A stretch of 64,000 nucleotides of DNA from JAPXLN01 sp033809515. GTDB taxonomy: Bacteria; Bacillota; Sulfobacillia; Fermentithermobacillales; Fermentithermobacillaceae. The translations under genes were made by a program, and so were the position numbers. The stretch lies in the NCBI GenBank assembly GCA_033809515.1, contig JAPXLN010000008.1, positions 1 to 64,000 of the forward strand, given 5' to 3'. Positions 1 to 9,060 of the stretch are shown one piece after another (positions within the stretch are counted from its first letter, which is position 1; every line of letters starts with the position of its first letter). A model generated the notes under the pieces. It was given only the letters and a program-made list of their open reading frames with translations, did not search any database and was not told the origin of the DNA.

Positions 1-371
1 TCCACCAGGGAACCAAGAGGACTGCCTTGTTGCACGTATCCGCCGTAGCGCCGCACGAAACTGCCCCATGCCTTCTCCCGGCAGATGACCTCCAGGTTAT
101 AGGAACGGGCCCGCTTGACCAATATGGTATTTTCCGACGGCCCCATGTCGACAAAATGGGTCTGCATGCCTGCCTTTTGAAGAAGGTCGAAAAAGTAAAC
201 CGTGAGCCTGAAGGAGGCTTCTCCCTTGCCTCTTACCTCACCGATAACCTCGTTAGCTCCTGAGTCAATCTTCCCTTGTGCCCCTGTTACAGTGTCCTTG
301 AAATGCAGCAATACATTGCCGTCGTCACAAAGAAAGACATCCTTGGTTTTCCCACTGAGTAGCTTTTTCAC
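1..371 (-). CDS. purC: Phosphoribosylaminoimidazole-succinocarboxamide synthase, N-terminal part (cut by window edge)
   Basis: SAICAR synthetase joins aspartate to CAIR in purine synthesis, in the cytosol. About 123 residues are visible. They begin VKKLLSGKTKDVFL, which carries the conserved GKTKD/ATP-contact strand, continue with FKDTVTG, and reach the EVICREKAWGSFVRRYGG block typical of the family. The start is GTG at 371, preceded by a GGGGGA ribosome site. The C-terminal half lies outside the window. The gene is read leftward and has no visible operon partner. I recognised it from motifs; no complete alignment was possible. Confidence 0.85.
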   Translation of the reverse strand, partial: MKKLLSGKTKDVFLCDDGNVLLHFKDTVTGAQGKIDSGANEVIGEVRGKGEASFRLTVYFFDLLQKAGMQTHFVDMGPSENTILVKRARSYNLEVICREKAWGSFVRRYGGYVQQGSPLGSLV

Positions 372-470
372 AAACCGTTCCCCCAATCAACACAGGTGAT
401 TCTATTACATTATCTGCACCGGGAGAGTCTATGCCAAGTTCAACCGACCCTGCCACTGCTGTCGTGCTGA

Positions 471-1034
471 AAGCTCAACCTCCCGGGTACAGAGGGGAAC
501 TGGAGGCACGAATCCGCTCCCATGGGTTCGGTTCTCTATGAGAGCATATGGCTGGCCCGCATTGACCAGGCTTCTAAGGGCGCTGTGACCCCGGTTCGCC
601 TGGCCGACATTCCCAAGGACGACCAGGGCGAGCCTCGCTACGCTGCTCTTGCTGCATTCGACCCTGACGCTGCAGGCGTCTACTACAACGTTTACCGCCA
701 GGGCATCTGGTATTGCAGCCAGAAGGCTGACCCCGTCAAGTTGTCTGATGGCAGGTGGACCCGCTGGGAGGGATCCCCGCCCCAGATGTTCGGAGGTTCG
801 CTGGTTGCCCTGGTCGACCGCGAACCGGGAAAGGAATTCCTGCTGTTTGACAAGGGTGAGGCCACTCAGCTCGGGGAGTCTGACGGTTCCTGGGTCTGGT
901 TGGCGGCGTGCTCTGAAAGCAAGATAGTCCTGTTCGTCGGCAATGTGCCGGCAGAAGACGACTCGGCGCCTTTCCCGCCGGCTTATCCCAAGAGCGGCAA
1001 ACTGATGGTGTACGACATGCTCAAACCGCAATAA
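471..1034 (+). pseudogene. Hypothetical protein, probably a 5'-truncated remnant of a beta-propeller-like protein
   Basis: The frame is open from 471, just after a stop codon. Protein-like sequence (LNLPGTEGNWRHESAPMGS...) runs straight through the first ATG at 522, so the real N-terminus appears to be lost. There is no ribosome site before 522. The text has repeated W/Y/G-rich strands (GIWYCSQ, GRWTRWEG, GSWVWLA) spaced about 40-50 residues apart, as in WD/TolB-like propeller blades; this is a resemblance only. The reverse strand is also open here, but the forward frame has better codon use. A strong hairpin follows the stop. It could still be a short expressed gene from 522. Confidence 0.45.
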
Positions 1035-1044
1035 TCCGACGCCA

Positions 1045-1074
1045 CCGGCACCGGGAGAGATCTCCCGGTGCCGG
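1045..1074 (+). terminator. Strong GC-rich hairpin, likely terminator
   Basis: Perfect 14-base arms, CCGGCACCGGGAGA and its complement, are separated by only two bases (effective loop larger). It lies 11 bases after the stop at 1034. The T-run expected of a classical intrinsic terminator is missing, so it may act with Rho or protect the 3' end. Confidence 0.5.
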
Positions 1075-1273
1075 CTTCCGGTGCTGCAGTCTCCCCGTGC
1101 GAGATCCTTTCATTCGGCAACCTCGCCACCTTCCGTGCCACCTTCCGCGACTCCTTCCGCGGACTCTGGCAAAATCCGCAGTTCAATGTACAATGGGATG
1201 GATAGCATGGGCGCACATGCAACCGCGTTCTGCATTGGCACGGGTCGTTCAACATAACAGGAGAGATGCGGTC

Positions 1274-2032
1274 ATGACCGGGACCTTCATAAACGTTGTC
1301 GCAGTCATAGCAGGGAGCCTGGCAGGGACGCTCCTGGGAGATCGCCTCCCCGAACGGATGAGGCAAACAGTCATGGACGGACTGGGGCTTGCCACCATGA
1401 TGATGGGCATCAAGATGGCCTACGGAACGACCAACATTCTGTACGTTATTGGCAGCGTGCTGCTGGGAGGGCTCGCCGGGGAAGCTATGGACCTGGACAG
1501 TCGCCTGAACAGGCTCGGCCGCAAGGTCCAGGACTTCGTGTTCAGCCTGGTGAACCGCCGTAAGAGAAGGCATACGCCGGAGCTGGCTGCCAGTTCTACC
1601 GTGCTTGCCGACTCTGAACCGGCTGATACAACCTTCGCCCGGGGAATGGTTGCCGCAACCCTTCTCTTCTGCGTGGGACCCATGGCAATTCTGGGGTCAA
1701 TCCAGGACGGGCTCACAGGCGACTACAGCACCCTTGCAGTCAAATCAACCCTGGACGCCTTCGCATCCCTGGCTTTTTCGTCGACTATGGGCATAGGCGT
1801 AGCTTTTTCAACGCTTCCTCTACTGCTTTACCAGGGATGTCTTACCCTGGGCGCCCGGTTCTTTCAAGGAATATTGACCGAGGCCATGATACAAGAACTA
1901 ACAGCAACAGGCGGAATCCTGATTTTCGCCATTGGCCTCGGCCTTCTCGAAATCAAACAGGTCAGGGTAGCTAACCTCTTGCCGGCTATCTTCATCTCGC
2001 CGGTTATCTACTACATCATCTCAATTATGTGA
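1274..2032 (+). CDS. DUF554 family membrane protein
   Basis: A 252-residue integral membrane protein of the DUF554 (YdfK-like) family, whose function is not established. It begins MTGTFINVVAVIAGSLAGTL, followed by the family pattern GDRLPERMRQTVMDGLGLATMMMGIKM. About seven membrane segments are visible, with a hydrophilic loop near residues 90-115. The frame is open farther upstream to 1097, but the ATG at 1274 has an AGGAGAG ribosome site and matches the conserved start. The upstream 59 codons look non-coding. It stands alone, facing the minus-strand peptidase cluster. Confidence 0.85.
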   Translation: MTGTFINVVAVIAGSLAGTLLGDRLPERMRQTVMDGLGLATMMMGIKMAYGTTNILYVIGSVLLGGLAGEAMDLDSRLNRLGRKVQDFVFSLVNRRKRRHTPELAASSTVLADSEPADTTFARGMVAATLLFCVGPMAILGSIQDGLTGDYSTLAVKSTLDAFASLAFSSTMGIGVAFSTLPLLLYQGCLTLGARFFQGILTEAMIQELTATGGILIFAIGLGLLEIKQVRVANLLPAIFISPVIYYIISIM

Positions 2033-2096
2033 CCTCACGCCGCCCTGCACGCCCCAGTGTTTGTGCTTCACCGTTGGTCTTGGTTCATGGTTGAAC

Positions 2097-2714
2097 CTAA
2101 CCAAGCTCGTCAGCTATGACGCTGATAGCCACCTCTATGGCACGCGCAATAACCTCTTCAGGCATGCCTGCAGCGCCGCGTTTGCGAGCTGCCTGCTCAA
2201 GCAGGTAGGGCACGTGGATGAACCCAACCTTAATGGGAAGATTGTTTGCGGCCACAAAGTGACTGGTTGCATAGAACAGATGGTTGCAGACGTATGTACC
2301 TGCAGAATAGGACAAAACAGCAGGTATCCCCGCTTCTCTGATCGCCTGGACCATCTTGCGCGTAGGAATGGTTGCCCAGTAAGCGGCAGGGCCATCATCA
2401 GCAATAGGCCTGTCGCCGGCTGTGTTTCCTTCGTTGTCGCCCCCGCTTGAATCATCAATGTTAGCTGCCAAACGCTCCACCCTAATAACAGCGGTTCCTC
2501 CGGCCTGCCCCAGGCACAGCACAGCCTGCGGACGGACTTCCCGGATGGCCTCACTGACCACCTGGCCGGACTTGCCGAATACAGTGGGAACCTCCCGGGA
2601 AACAACCTCCACTCCGTTGATTACGCGGCCATGGAGTCTCATTGCCACCTGGTATGCAGGGTTGACGCTCTCCCCGCCAAAGGGGTCGAACCCTGTAAGT
2701 AGGACTTTTGCCAC
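2097..2714 (-). CDS. pcp: Pyroglutamyl-peptidase I (C15 cysteine peptidase)
   Basis: It removes N-terminal pyroglutamate from peptides in the cytosol. The 205-residue protein has the standard length. It starts VAKVLLTGFDPFGGESVNPA, with the family's TGFDPFGG signature. The catalytic Glu is in VIRVERLAANIDD, the Cys in AGTYVCNHLFY and the His in VGFIHVPYL, so the triad is complete. The GTG at 2714 was chosen because GGTGGAG lies six bases before it; the longer reading to 2813 is Cys/Arg-rich and unlike the family. It is the last gene of the leftward peptidase cluster. Confidence 0.93.
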   Translation of the reverse strand: MAKVLLTGFDPFGGESVNPAYQVAMRLHGRVINGVEVVSREVPTVFGKSGQVVSEAIREVRPQAVLCLGQAGGTAVIRVERLAANIDDSSGGDNEGNTAGDRPIADDGPAAYWATIPTRKMVQAIREAGIPAVLSYSAGTYVCNHLFYATSHFVAANNLPIKVGFIHVPYLLEQAARKRGAAGMPEEVIARAIEVAISVIADELG

Positions 2715-2872
2715 TTCTGACTCCACCTTTCCTGAACTCGTACATTGTGCACATCGTGCATCTGCACAGCGTTGGCGATGCTCAAATCCTCCCCGCCTGC
2801 GAGTACATCCCATGTCGTCTCTGGCCTTCGAGGATCGGCAACACCTACAGCCTGCCAGTGCCTAGAGTACCA

Positions 2873-3868
2873 CTAGTTGCTTCGGCTGTCTTGCTTATCT
2901 GTTTCACTCATGCCCCAAGAAGAGGAACGACTGCGACTCAGCTTCTCATACATCCGGAGTCCGCCCCAAACAGCGATGACGCTTCCAAGTGCGATAGTTC
3001 CGAGCCTACCCCCAATTCCCACAAGACCTGAAGCGCCGCATACGAACACCAGCCCGGACAGCAGGCCCACCACTGCCATCAGCCATTCGTTGGGAATCCG
3101 TGCCCGGGATGACATACCTGCATAAGAGCCGCAAGCACAGGCAACAGCCAGGGTAGCGCCGATGCCAGGATACAGGGCAGGCAGCAGAAGCCCTCCGGTT
3201 ATGCTGACCATGCCACTTCCCATGACTGGGCCATGCTTGAGCCTGGTGTTGAGGATGTAGGACGCTTCAGCCGATATGAGCGTCACAAGCACAATGTACT
3301 TGCCTGTTGACCAGCCAGGCACGCTGGCCGACGGAAGATTGCTTCCGATAAGAAGAGCAGCAACGGTGCATCCCGTAGCAGCTATGGCGCCCAGCTTACC
3401 GCCAAAACCGTTCATAACATCCTTTGCAAGGACGTACAGCAGACCCGCCAGGACAGCTGCCAGTAAAAAGTACACAACTCCGGGCAAAACCGATGGAGAA
3501 GCCATACCAACGAAACCCCCGCATGTAATGGGTGCGGAAAAGGTAGGCAGAATCAAAGCAGCAAGGACAGAAACCAGGCCCGCTGCCATCACCGCACCCA
3601 GGCCAACCCGGATATTAAGGTAGTAGCTAGCCAGGGCGCCTCCCACAACCGACAGGAAAAGCTTGGTATCAGCAGCGCCAAGCGATACTTGCACCGCGTC
3701 CCGGGCGGCGGGCCACTCGGTAAAATATCCTGTCAGAAGCCCTATAAGCGCAAGCGCCACCGGCACAATCGCCGCCGGAACGCAGGAAACAGCCTGCGCG
3801 AAACCTGTCAGGTACAGGTAAAGGCTTATCGCCACAAGAATCAGGAACCCCGCAATGGATCTCTTCAT
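2873..3868 (-). CDS. Polytopic membrane protein of unknown function
   Basis: I do not recognise the family. The 331-residue protein is almost entirely hydrophobic, with about ten predicted membrane segments. Glycine-rich turns such as FGGKLGAIAATG and GIGGRLGTIALG recur in the two halves, which suggests an internal duplication of a transporter-like unit. The C-terminus is a short charged tail (KLSRSRSSSWGMSETDKQD). The ATG at 3868 has GGAGGAG nine bases upstream; a TTG at 3874 would sit too close to it. It lies between the S41 protease and pcp on the same strand, so a link to peptide or amino-acid handling is possible but only inferred. Confidence 0.7.
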   Translation of the reverse strand: MKRSIAGFLILVAISLYLYLTGFAQAVSCVPAAIVPVALALIGLLTGYFTEWPAARDAVQVSLGAADTKLFLSVVGGALASYYLNIRVGLGAVMAAGLVSVLAALILPTFSAPITCGGFVGMASPSVLPGVVYFLLAAVLAGLLYVLAKDVMNGFGGKLGAIAATGCTVAALLIGSNLPSASVPGWSTGKYIVLVTLISAEASYILNTRLKHGPVMGSGMVSITGGLLLPALYPGIGATLAVACACGSYAGMSSRARIPNEWLMAVVGLLSGLVFVCGASGLVGIGGRLGTIALGSVIAVWGGLRMYEKLSRSRSSSWGMSETDKQDSRSN

Positions 3869-4019
3869 TGTCAATGTCTCCTCCCCACTCTGCTCATGCC
3901 GCTCTGCTCACGCTCCCGCCGGTGCCAGTCTCTCCGGACAAGAATATACCGCCAACCTGCGGTTCCTGACAAATCCTATCACAGTTACCCCGCCCGTTCA
4001 GCCGGGCAACCATGATGCT

Positions 4020-5660
4020 CTACGGGAGGCATGAAATCAGCTCCAGGCATTCCTTGAGGACCGGGTCGTAACCCGGATCGAGACTCTCAAACTCCCGGCC
4101 CGGCGACCCGGTAACCCATTTGATGAATGAGTCCGACAGGTCTACCACCACGTCGGGAATTGTGTGGCTTTCCTCGTTGGCGCTCCAATCGGGATTCAGC
4201 CCCATGCCCGAAGGAAACAAGACCACCATACCGCTGTTGGGCAGCACAATAGGGATAGCGCTGGTAAGCCCAAGTCCGTCTCCGCCGGTGGGAGTGCCTA
4301 CCAACGTAGCCCACCCGGTCGTCTTGCAGAACAGAGAAAGCCATTCGGCCGCCGAGTACACCCGGTGATCTACTAAGAGAAAGATCTTGCCTGCATAATT
4401 CACAGAAGACGAGCTGGGCTTTATGGTCTCAGTGATCACCACAGGCCCTTGAAAGTCCGGGGTGAGCAGTTCAGGGGGAAGGCAGGCCTTTTCCTCGGGC
4501 GCGAGCCCGTGTAGAAAGCTGTCTTTGTTCACAGGGCGAAAATCCCCGGCAAAATTGGGGATATGGTCGCCTGTACGCAAAGCCACAGCATACGAGTAGG
4601 TTACAGGCTGTGAGACAAGGTAGCTGACCATAGTCGTCCAAAAGCTCTTGGCTCCGCCCCGATTTCCGCGAACGTCTATTATGAGGGCGCGAGTGTCCTT
4701 AACCGAGCGAAAGAAGGAAAGCAACCTGCGCATGTCTGATGAATCTGTAGGACCCATGCTCTTAATATGAACGTATCCTACCTTTCCGTCTTCCAGGAAA
4801 GCGGTGTATCCCATAACCTTGCTGCCTGCGAAATCCTCTCCCATGTATCTATACCTGGGGGGAAACCAGTTGGATTGAGGGATCCACCTTTCCTCCAAAA
4901 CAGGAACCTCCGCCTCTATCTCCAGGCCGTCCGGGGTCTTGAGGGTGATAAGCCAGCCGAGGGGGGAAGCGGGAAACTCAAGGGTTTGCAGGAAAACCCG
5001 GCGATTCACCGGGTCGTAAAACAAGCTTGCAGATCCTCTCAGAGCCGCCACAAACTCGTGAACGGGCGTGCCGTTTATGCCGGTTACCAGGCAGCCGGGC
5101 TCGAAACCTAAGTCATGACCATCTTTGATTTCCGTCACAACGTAATCCCCGTCAAAATAGATAGCCTGGAAAGGAACTCGAGATAGGTAGCTTGAGCCCT
5201 GTCGGGCAAGCTTATACCAGTGGTTCGCCACGTTCCGGGAGACATAGCGCCAAAGGTACATGGAGATTGGCTTTTCAGCCCTTCTCCAGGCCTCAATGGT
5301 TGCGCCGCTTGCTACGCGCGTGTGAGCGTTGTTGACCAGAGCCACTATCCTGTCTATGACCGCTGCAAACTCCCGGTTGTCAGCAGTCTCTCTGACCTCT
5401 TCCTCAAATTCGTCCTCATGGGCAAGCCAATCAAACCCTTCGGCTCTGGCTTTGAGGGCCAAATAGGGGTGGTTCTCCTGGAACATGGAAAACAGGTACC
5501 GGAAGTCTTCGACCTTCTGGTCGGCCGTAAGCTCGGCCGTGGTTCCCCTGCCCCCTGCCAAACGCAAAGCAGCGGTCAGGCAGATCCCGGCAATCAGCAA
5601 CAGACAGATCCTCGTCACCCTCCGGGACCGCCGTGAGCACTGACGAGAATGGGGTCTCAT
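4020..5660 (-). CDS. Membrane-anchored S41 family peptidase with PDZ-like region
   Basis: A 546-residue extracytoplasmic serine protease related to tail-specific (CtpA-like) enzymes. Residues about 15-35 form an uncleaved signal or anchor (RICLLLIAGICLTAALRLAG). A PDZ-like stretch follows near 165-210 (YVVTEIKDGHDLGFEPGCLVTGINGTPV). The S41 core begins with GYVHIKSMG and ALIIDVRGNRGG. The catalytic Ser is probably in VYSAAEW, and a GTPTGGDGLG strand follows. The ribosome site before the ATG at 5660 is weak. It is 37 bases after DUF1177 on the same strand. The substrate is unknown; neighbours suggest peptide breakdown outside the cell. Confidence 0.85.
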   Translation of the reverse strand: MRPHSRQCSRRSRRVTRICLLLIAGICLTAALRLAGGRGTTAELTADQKVEDFRYLFSMFQENHPYLALKARAEGFDWLAHEDEFEEEVRETADNREFAAVIDRIVALVNNAHTRVASGATIEAWRRAEKPISMYLWRYVSRNVANHWYKLARQGSSYLSRVPFQAIYFDGDYVVTEIKDGHDLGFEPGCLVTGINGTPVHEFVAALRGSASLFYDPVNRRVFLQTLEFPASPLGWLITLKTPDGLEIEAEVPVLEERWIPQSNWFPPRYRYMGEDFAGSKVMGYTAFLEDGKVGYVHIKSMGPTDSSDMRRLLSFFRSVKDTRALIIDVRGNRGGAKSFWTTMVSYLVSQPVTYSYAVALRTGDHIPNFAGDFRPVNKDSFLHGLAPEEKACLPPELLTPDFQGPVVITETIKPSSSSVNYAGKIFLLVDHRVYSAAEWLSLFCKTTGWATLVGTPTGGDGLGLTSAIPIVLPNSGMVVLFPSGMGLNPDWSANEESHTIPDVVVDLSDSFIKWVTGSPGREFESLDPGYDPVLKECLELISCLP

Positions 5661-5697
5661 TGGAACTGACCTATGGTCAACGCGCCAAGAATTCTTG

Positions 5698-6633
5698 TCA
5701 TTTTCCCAGGGTCTGAAGGTGAGTCATAGGTCCATAGAGCTCGACTAACCGCGAGAACTCGTCTGCATCGTAGAAACTGCACCTTCCCTCGCCGAAGGCC
5801 TTGGCGACTTCAATCACAAAGCGCACTGCGCTATCTAGATCGGGAATGTGGCTGGCTCCCGTGGCACAGCCGGGCACAGGGGTCTCAGTGGTAATGGCCA
5901 CCCCCACAACCGGCGCGGAAGTCTCCGTAGCCGGCTGCATTATGCTGTTGAGATGGTAGACACCGTTTCCATAGGGAGTGATGTCCTGCATGGTTACGGG
6001 GAAGGTCACCGGAAGTCTGCCGCTGGTCACTGCCATAATGCTCAGCAGGTCCTCGCTTACGCGCAGAATGTATCCTTCCTTAACCGTAGGGGATATGGCA
6101 AAGCCCTTGTGGTTGATAACGCGGTTTCCCTTGGTGGTATCTATTGAGAGAATGGCATCCGTTTCAGGGTCGACTTCATGCGCGTTCATGGTTGCCATGT
6201 CCACCGGCGAACCCATAAAAGGCACCGGGTCATGGGGTACCACAGGCGCAACGGGACAGATATGGGTTGTCAGTACGACGTCGCCGGCAAGAAGGTCGCC
6301 TTTTTGCGCCATTGAAGCCAGCTTTATGGCAGCGGCGACGGCCACTGCAGCTCCGTCACCGTCAGACACGAACCCTGTAATCCCGGGGCGCGCTCCCACA
6401 CCTCCCAGACGACCGATAATCCCAAGAGTGGGGGCGTTTCCGCCGCGCCTTTTCCCTGATTTCCCGGAAATAACCACCTTGATGAACTCTGTATGGCCTC
6501 TGTCACCCTGTACCCGGACAGAACTGACCTCTTTGACCCCAAAAGTCTCGCGCAAAAATCGGGCCACAAGGTCGCCGCTTATGCCAGGGTCATCAAGAAG
6601 GGACACGGCCTCCAGCGTAGCTCCAAAACTCAC
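5698..6633 (-). CDS. DUF1177 family protein
   Basis: A 311-residue soluble protein of the DUF1177 family, with no established activity. Conserved blocks are all present: APTLGIIGRLGGVGARPGI, GFVSDGDGAAVAVAAAIKL, THICPVAPVVPHDPVPFMGS, SIDTTKGNRVINHKG, QDITPYGNGVYHLNSIMQ and PVPGCATGAS. The many conserved His, Asp and Cys residues look like a metal or catalytic site, which is inference. The start is GTG at 6633 with AAGGTGA upstream. The start overlaps the decayed DUF917-like gene by about 40 bases, so the two were once translationally coupled. Confidence 0.88.
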   Translation of the reverse strand: MSFGATLEAVSLLDDPGISGDLVARFLRETFGVKEVSSVRVQGDRGHTEFIKVVISGKSGKRRGGNAPTLGIIGRLGGVGARPGITGFVSDGDGAAVAVAAAIKLASMAQKGDLLAGDVVLTTHICPVAPVVPHDPVPFMGSPVDMATMNAHEVDPETDAILSIDTTKGNRVINHKGFAISPTVKEGYILRVSEDLLSIMAVTSGRLPVTFPVTMQDITPYGNGVYHLNSIMQPATETSAPVVGVAITTETPVPGCATGASHIPDLDSAVRFVIEVAKAFGEGRCSFYDADEFSRLVELYGPMTHLQTLGK

Positions 6634-6957
6634 TCTTTATCACCTTCTCAACTACATTGTAAAGGCTTTTGTCTTTGACGCCTTGCCCCAGGATCAATGA
6701 GTCCATGGGAACGACCACAACTGCCACCTGGTGACCGGGGGCCACCTCTGCAGAAGACAAGGGCAGCCCTGTGGACATGTCGAAGGTGGTGATGAGATCG
6801 GGAAACGTGGCCAGGCGGGCCCCGGAACCTTTGTTTCCTCGCCTCTCAAGGAGCATGTACTCATTCCAAAAGGTGCGCCTCCGCCTCCTCCGCCGTAGAA
6901 ACTGCCGCCTGCTATGGCAAACTCAAGCAGCTCCCGGTTCAGAGTCGGCCCGCTCAA
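6593..6957 (-). pseudogene. DUF917/COG3535-like gene, internally deleted and frameshifted
   Basis: A TTG at 6957 with AGGGGAGG upstream opens a family-like N-terminus (SGPTLNRELLEFAIAGGSF followed by a run of six Gly). Near 6870 the sense jumps to another frame, which reads FWNEYMLLER, then GARLATFPDLITTFDMSTGL and on to LGQGVKDKSLYNVVEKVI, a C-terminal end like that of the DUF917 family. Family members are about 350-400 residues; here only about 120 remain, so roughly two thirds of the middle is missing. The family assignment is from memory of motifs and is moderately sure. Confidence 0.6.
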
Positions 6958-7090
6958 GGCTCTGCCTCCCCTTTTGTTACGGCCTGTCCTACGCCATGTG
7001 GGGAACGTACGCTGGGCCGCGCCCTCGCCCGTACCCACGCCCATGTCCAAACCCGTGGACCTGTAGCCTCACAATGCCGTTCCAAACCTG

Positions 7091-7456
7091 CTATTTAGGC
7101 AAAGCTGTCAAACGCCCAACCTCAATGACTTCCACCGGCATCTGACTGGAAGCAAACTTGGCTGCGGGACAGCTAACGCCTAAGTCCGGATCAGCCACCT
7201 TGTCCGAAGCACTCTCGCACGCTTTCCCATGGACCTTCTCTGTTACGAGAATCGTCAGCACAGGTACGGGTCCTGATGCATCTTCTCCCGGGACTCCCGA
7301 AGCTTTCTGCCCGACACCTACCCCTACTACATTACATCCGCTGCAGCACTGTGTTCCAGAAGTCCTGGCCCCCCTTCCATTTATTAACATGCTTCCCCCT
7401 CCCTCCCCGCACGGCGTCTGTATCCTGGCATCTGCCCCCTTCGACTGTAGGATCAC
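7091..7456 (-). pseudogene. Unidentified remnant upstream of the DUF917-like pseudogene
   Basis: A 121-codon frame with a GTG at 7456 but no good ribosome site. The last 60 residues read as real protein (VPVLTILVTEKVHGKACES... to MPVEVIEVGRLTALPK), with ordered codon use. The first half is rich in Gly and Cys and poorly ordered. It sits between pepA and the DUF917-like remnant on the same strand. I do not recognise the family. It is most simply the tail of a larger decayed gene of the DUF1177/DUF917 cluster, but a short intact gene cannot be ruled out. Confidence 0.4.
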
Positions 7457-7523
7457 CAGCTCTATGTGAGCTCAGCTCCCACGAAATCTTATGTTGCCTT
7501 CTACTAATAGGTGAAAAAGAACT

Positions 7524-9026
7524 TCACTTTGCCGCCCAGTCACCAAGGAGCGCGCTAAGCAGCATTACTCCGTAACCGGTGGCGCCTTTGGGTGTGATAG
7601 CTGTTCCGTTTTCTTGGCGGGACATGCCGGCCATGTCAACGTGAGCCCACGCCAAGCCCGGCCGGACAAACCGTTTCAGAAAGCACCCTGCAGTAATGGC
7701 GCCAGCGCCTCGCCCACCCGTATTCTTAAGGTCAGCAACCTGGCTCTTTATCTGTTCATCATACTCTTCGAAAAGCGGAAGAGGCCAAACTCGTTCGCCT
7801 GACCGCTCTCCAGCCTTCCGGAGAGATTCCACCAAGGAAGGATCGCCCATGACCCCGGCCGCCTGGTCTCCGAGAGCTACCTGGCAAGCGCCTGTAAGGG
7901 TGGCAATGTCAACGATGGCCTGGGGCTTGTAGTCTCCGGCAGACGTAAGGGCATCAGCCAGGCAAAGCCTTCCCTCGGCGTCTGTGCTTACGATCTCCAC
8001 TGTGAGGCCCATTAGGGACTTTACTACATCTCCCGGCCTTGAAGCTCCTCCTCCGGGCATGTTCTCAACAGCAGGAATGAGTCCCACAACACGCAAGGGC
8101 AGCCCCAGAAGAGCAGCGGCCCTAAGAGCTCCCATCACGGCAGCTCCTCCTGCCATGTCACCTTTCATGGCCTCCATGCCTTCGCGGGCCTTAAGGGATA
8201 TACCGCCGCTGTCAAAGGTTACAGCCTTGCCCACCAAGACAATAGGGGCGTCGCCGGACCCTGCGCCGCTATGCTCAATGATGATAAACCGGGGCGGGCG
8301 GTGACTGCCCCGGGCCACGCTGAGATACGCATTCATGCCTCTCTGGGCGATCTCGCCTTCTTCGAGCACGGTTGTTTTCAACCCGGTAATGCCGGCCATG
8401 TTTGTGGCGATCTCAGCCAGCTTTACAGGGGTCAACACGTTGGCCGGGAGATTCCCCAGGTCTCGTGCAAAACACGTAGACTCTGCCATGACCTGGCCCC
8501 TGCGGGCGCCAACTCCTGCCGCCCCGATCTTCGAAGCGTCGCTGTCTACCAGAACAAGCCTGCCAGGATCCGGACGCTCCGGCTTTTCTGTCTTGAGTTC
8601 CCGGAACCGGTAAAGCCCCAAAATTGTGCCTTCAACAACAGCTTGAGATGCCTGCTCCACATGGAGGCCACCAATACCTGCTCCGTGAACGATTGTGTAA
8701 ATGTTAGCTGCTCCCAGATCTCGCGCCTTCTTGGCCGCCTCAGCTGATGAGTGGCGCACCTTGCCCTGGGAAAACTCACTGGCCTGCCCGAGGCCGACCA
8801 GGATGACCCGCCTGGCCGGAATTTGGCCATCCGGGTAGACGACAGCGACTTCACCGGCCTTTCCCCGGAAATCGCCCTGTGCAATAAGACGTCTTATCTT
8901 GCCTTGAAGCGCAGCATCAACAGCGCCTGTAGCTCCTCCGGGGTTTTTGACCCCTTCAAACAGATTGACCACTATAGCGTCGGCCCTCTGATCTTGGATG
9001 GCGCCTACCACGGTTTCAATCTGCAT
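7524..9026 (-). CDS. pepA: Leucyl aminopeptidase (M17, cytosol aminopeptidase)
   Basis: A two-metal aminopeptidase that removes N-terminal residues from peptides in the cytosol. The 500-residue length is normal. Residues about 1-160 form the N-terminal domain. The catalytic domain has VGKAVTFDSGGISLK (metal Lys and Asp), MKGDMAGGAAVMGAL, and the family signature in the form STDAEGRLCLADAL, where Ser replaces the usual Asn. The C-terminal AWAHVDMAG block is present. ATG at 9026 has GGAGGGG five bases upstream; the frame extends further to 9080 without support. It follows the 209-residue gene by 34 bases and is probably co-transcribed. Confidence 0.95.
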   Translation of the reverse strand: MQIETVVGAIQDQRADAIVVNLFEGVKNPGGATGAVDAALQGKIRRLIAQGDFRGKAGEVAVVYPDGQIPARRVILVGLGQASEFSQGKVRHSSAEAAKKARDLGAANIYTIVHGAGIGGLHVEQASQAVVEGTILGLYRFRELKTEKPERPDPGRLVLVDSDASKIGAAGVGARRGQVMAESTCFARDLGNLPANVLTPVKLAEIATNMAGITGLKTTVLEEGEIAQRGMNAYLSVARGSHRPPRFIIIEHSGAGSGDAPIVLVGKAVTFDSGGISLKAREGMEAMKGDMAGGAAVMGALRAAALLGLPLRVVGLIPAVENMPGGGASRPGDVVKSLMGLTVEIVSTDAEGRLCLADALTSAGDYKPQAIVDIATLTGACQVALGDQAAGVMGDPSLVESLRKAGERSGERVWPLPLFEEYDEQIKSQVADLKNTGGRGAGAITAGCFLKRFVRPGLAWAHVDMAGMSRQENGTAITPKGATGYGVMLLSALLGDWAAK

Positions 9027-9060
9027 ATGATCCCCTCCGGCTTTCAGCTTCGTCATCTTC

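Noticed and set aside
429..1031. 200-codon open frame on the minus strand
   Set aside because: It mirrors the plus-strand protein-like sequence, is rich in Arg/Val/Ala and has no ribosome site or family motif.
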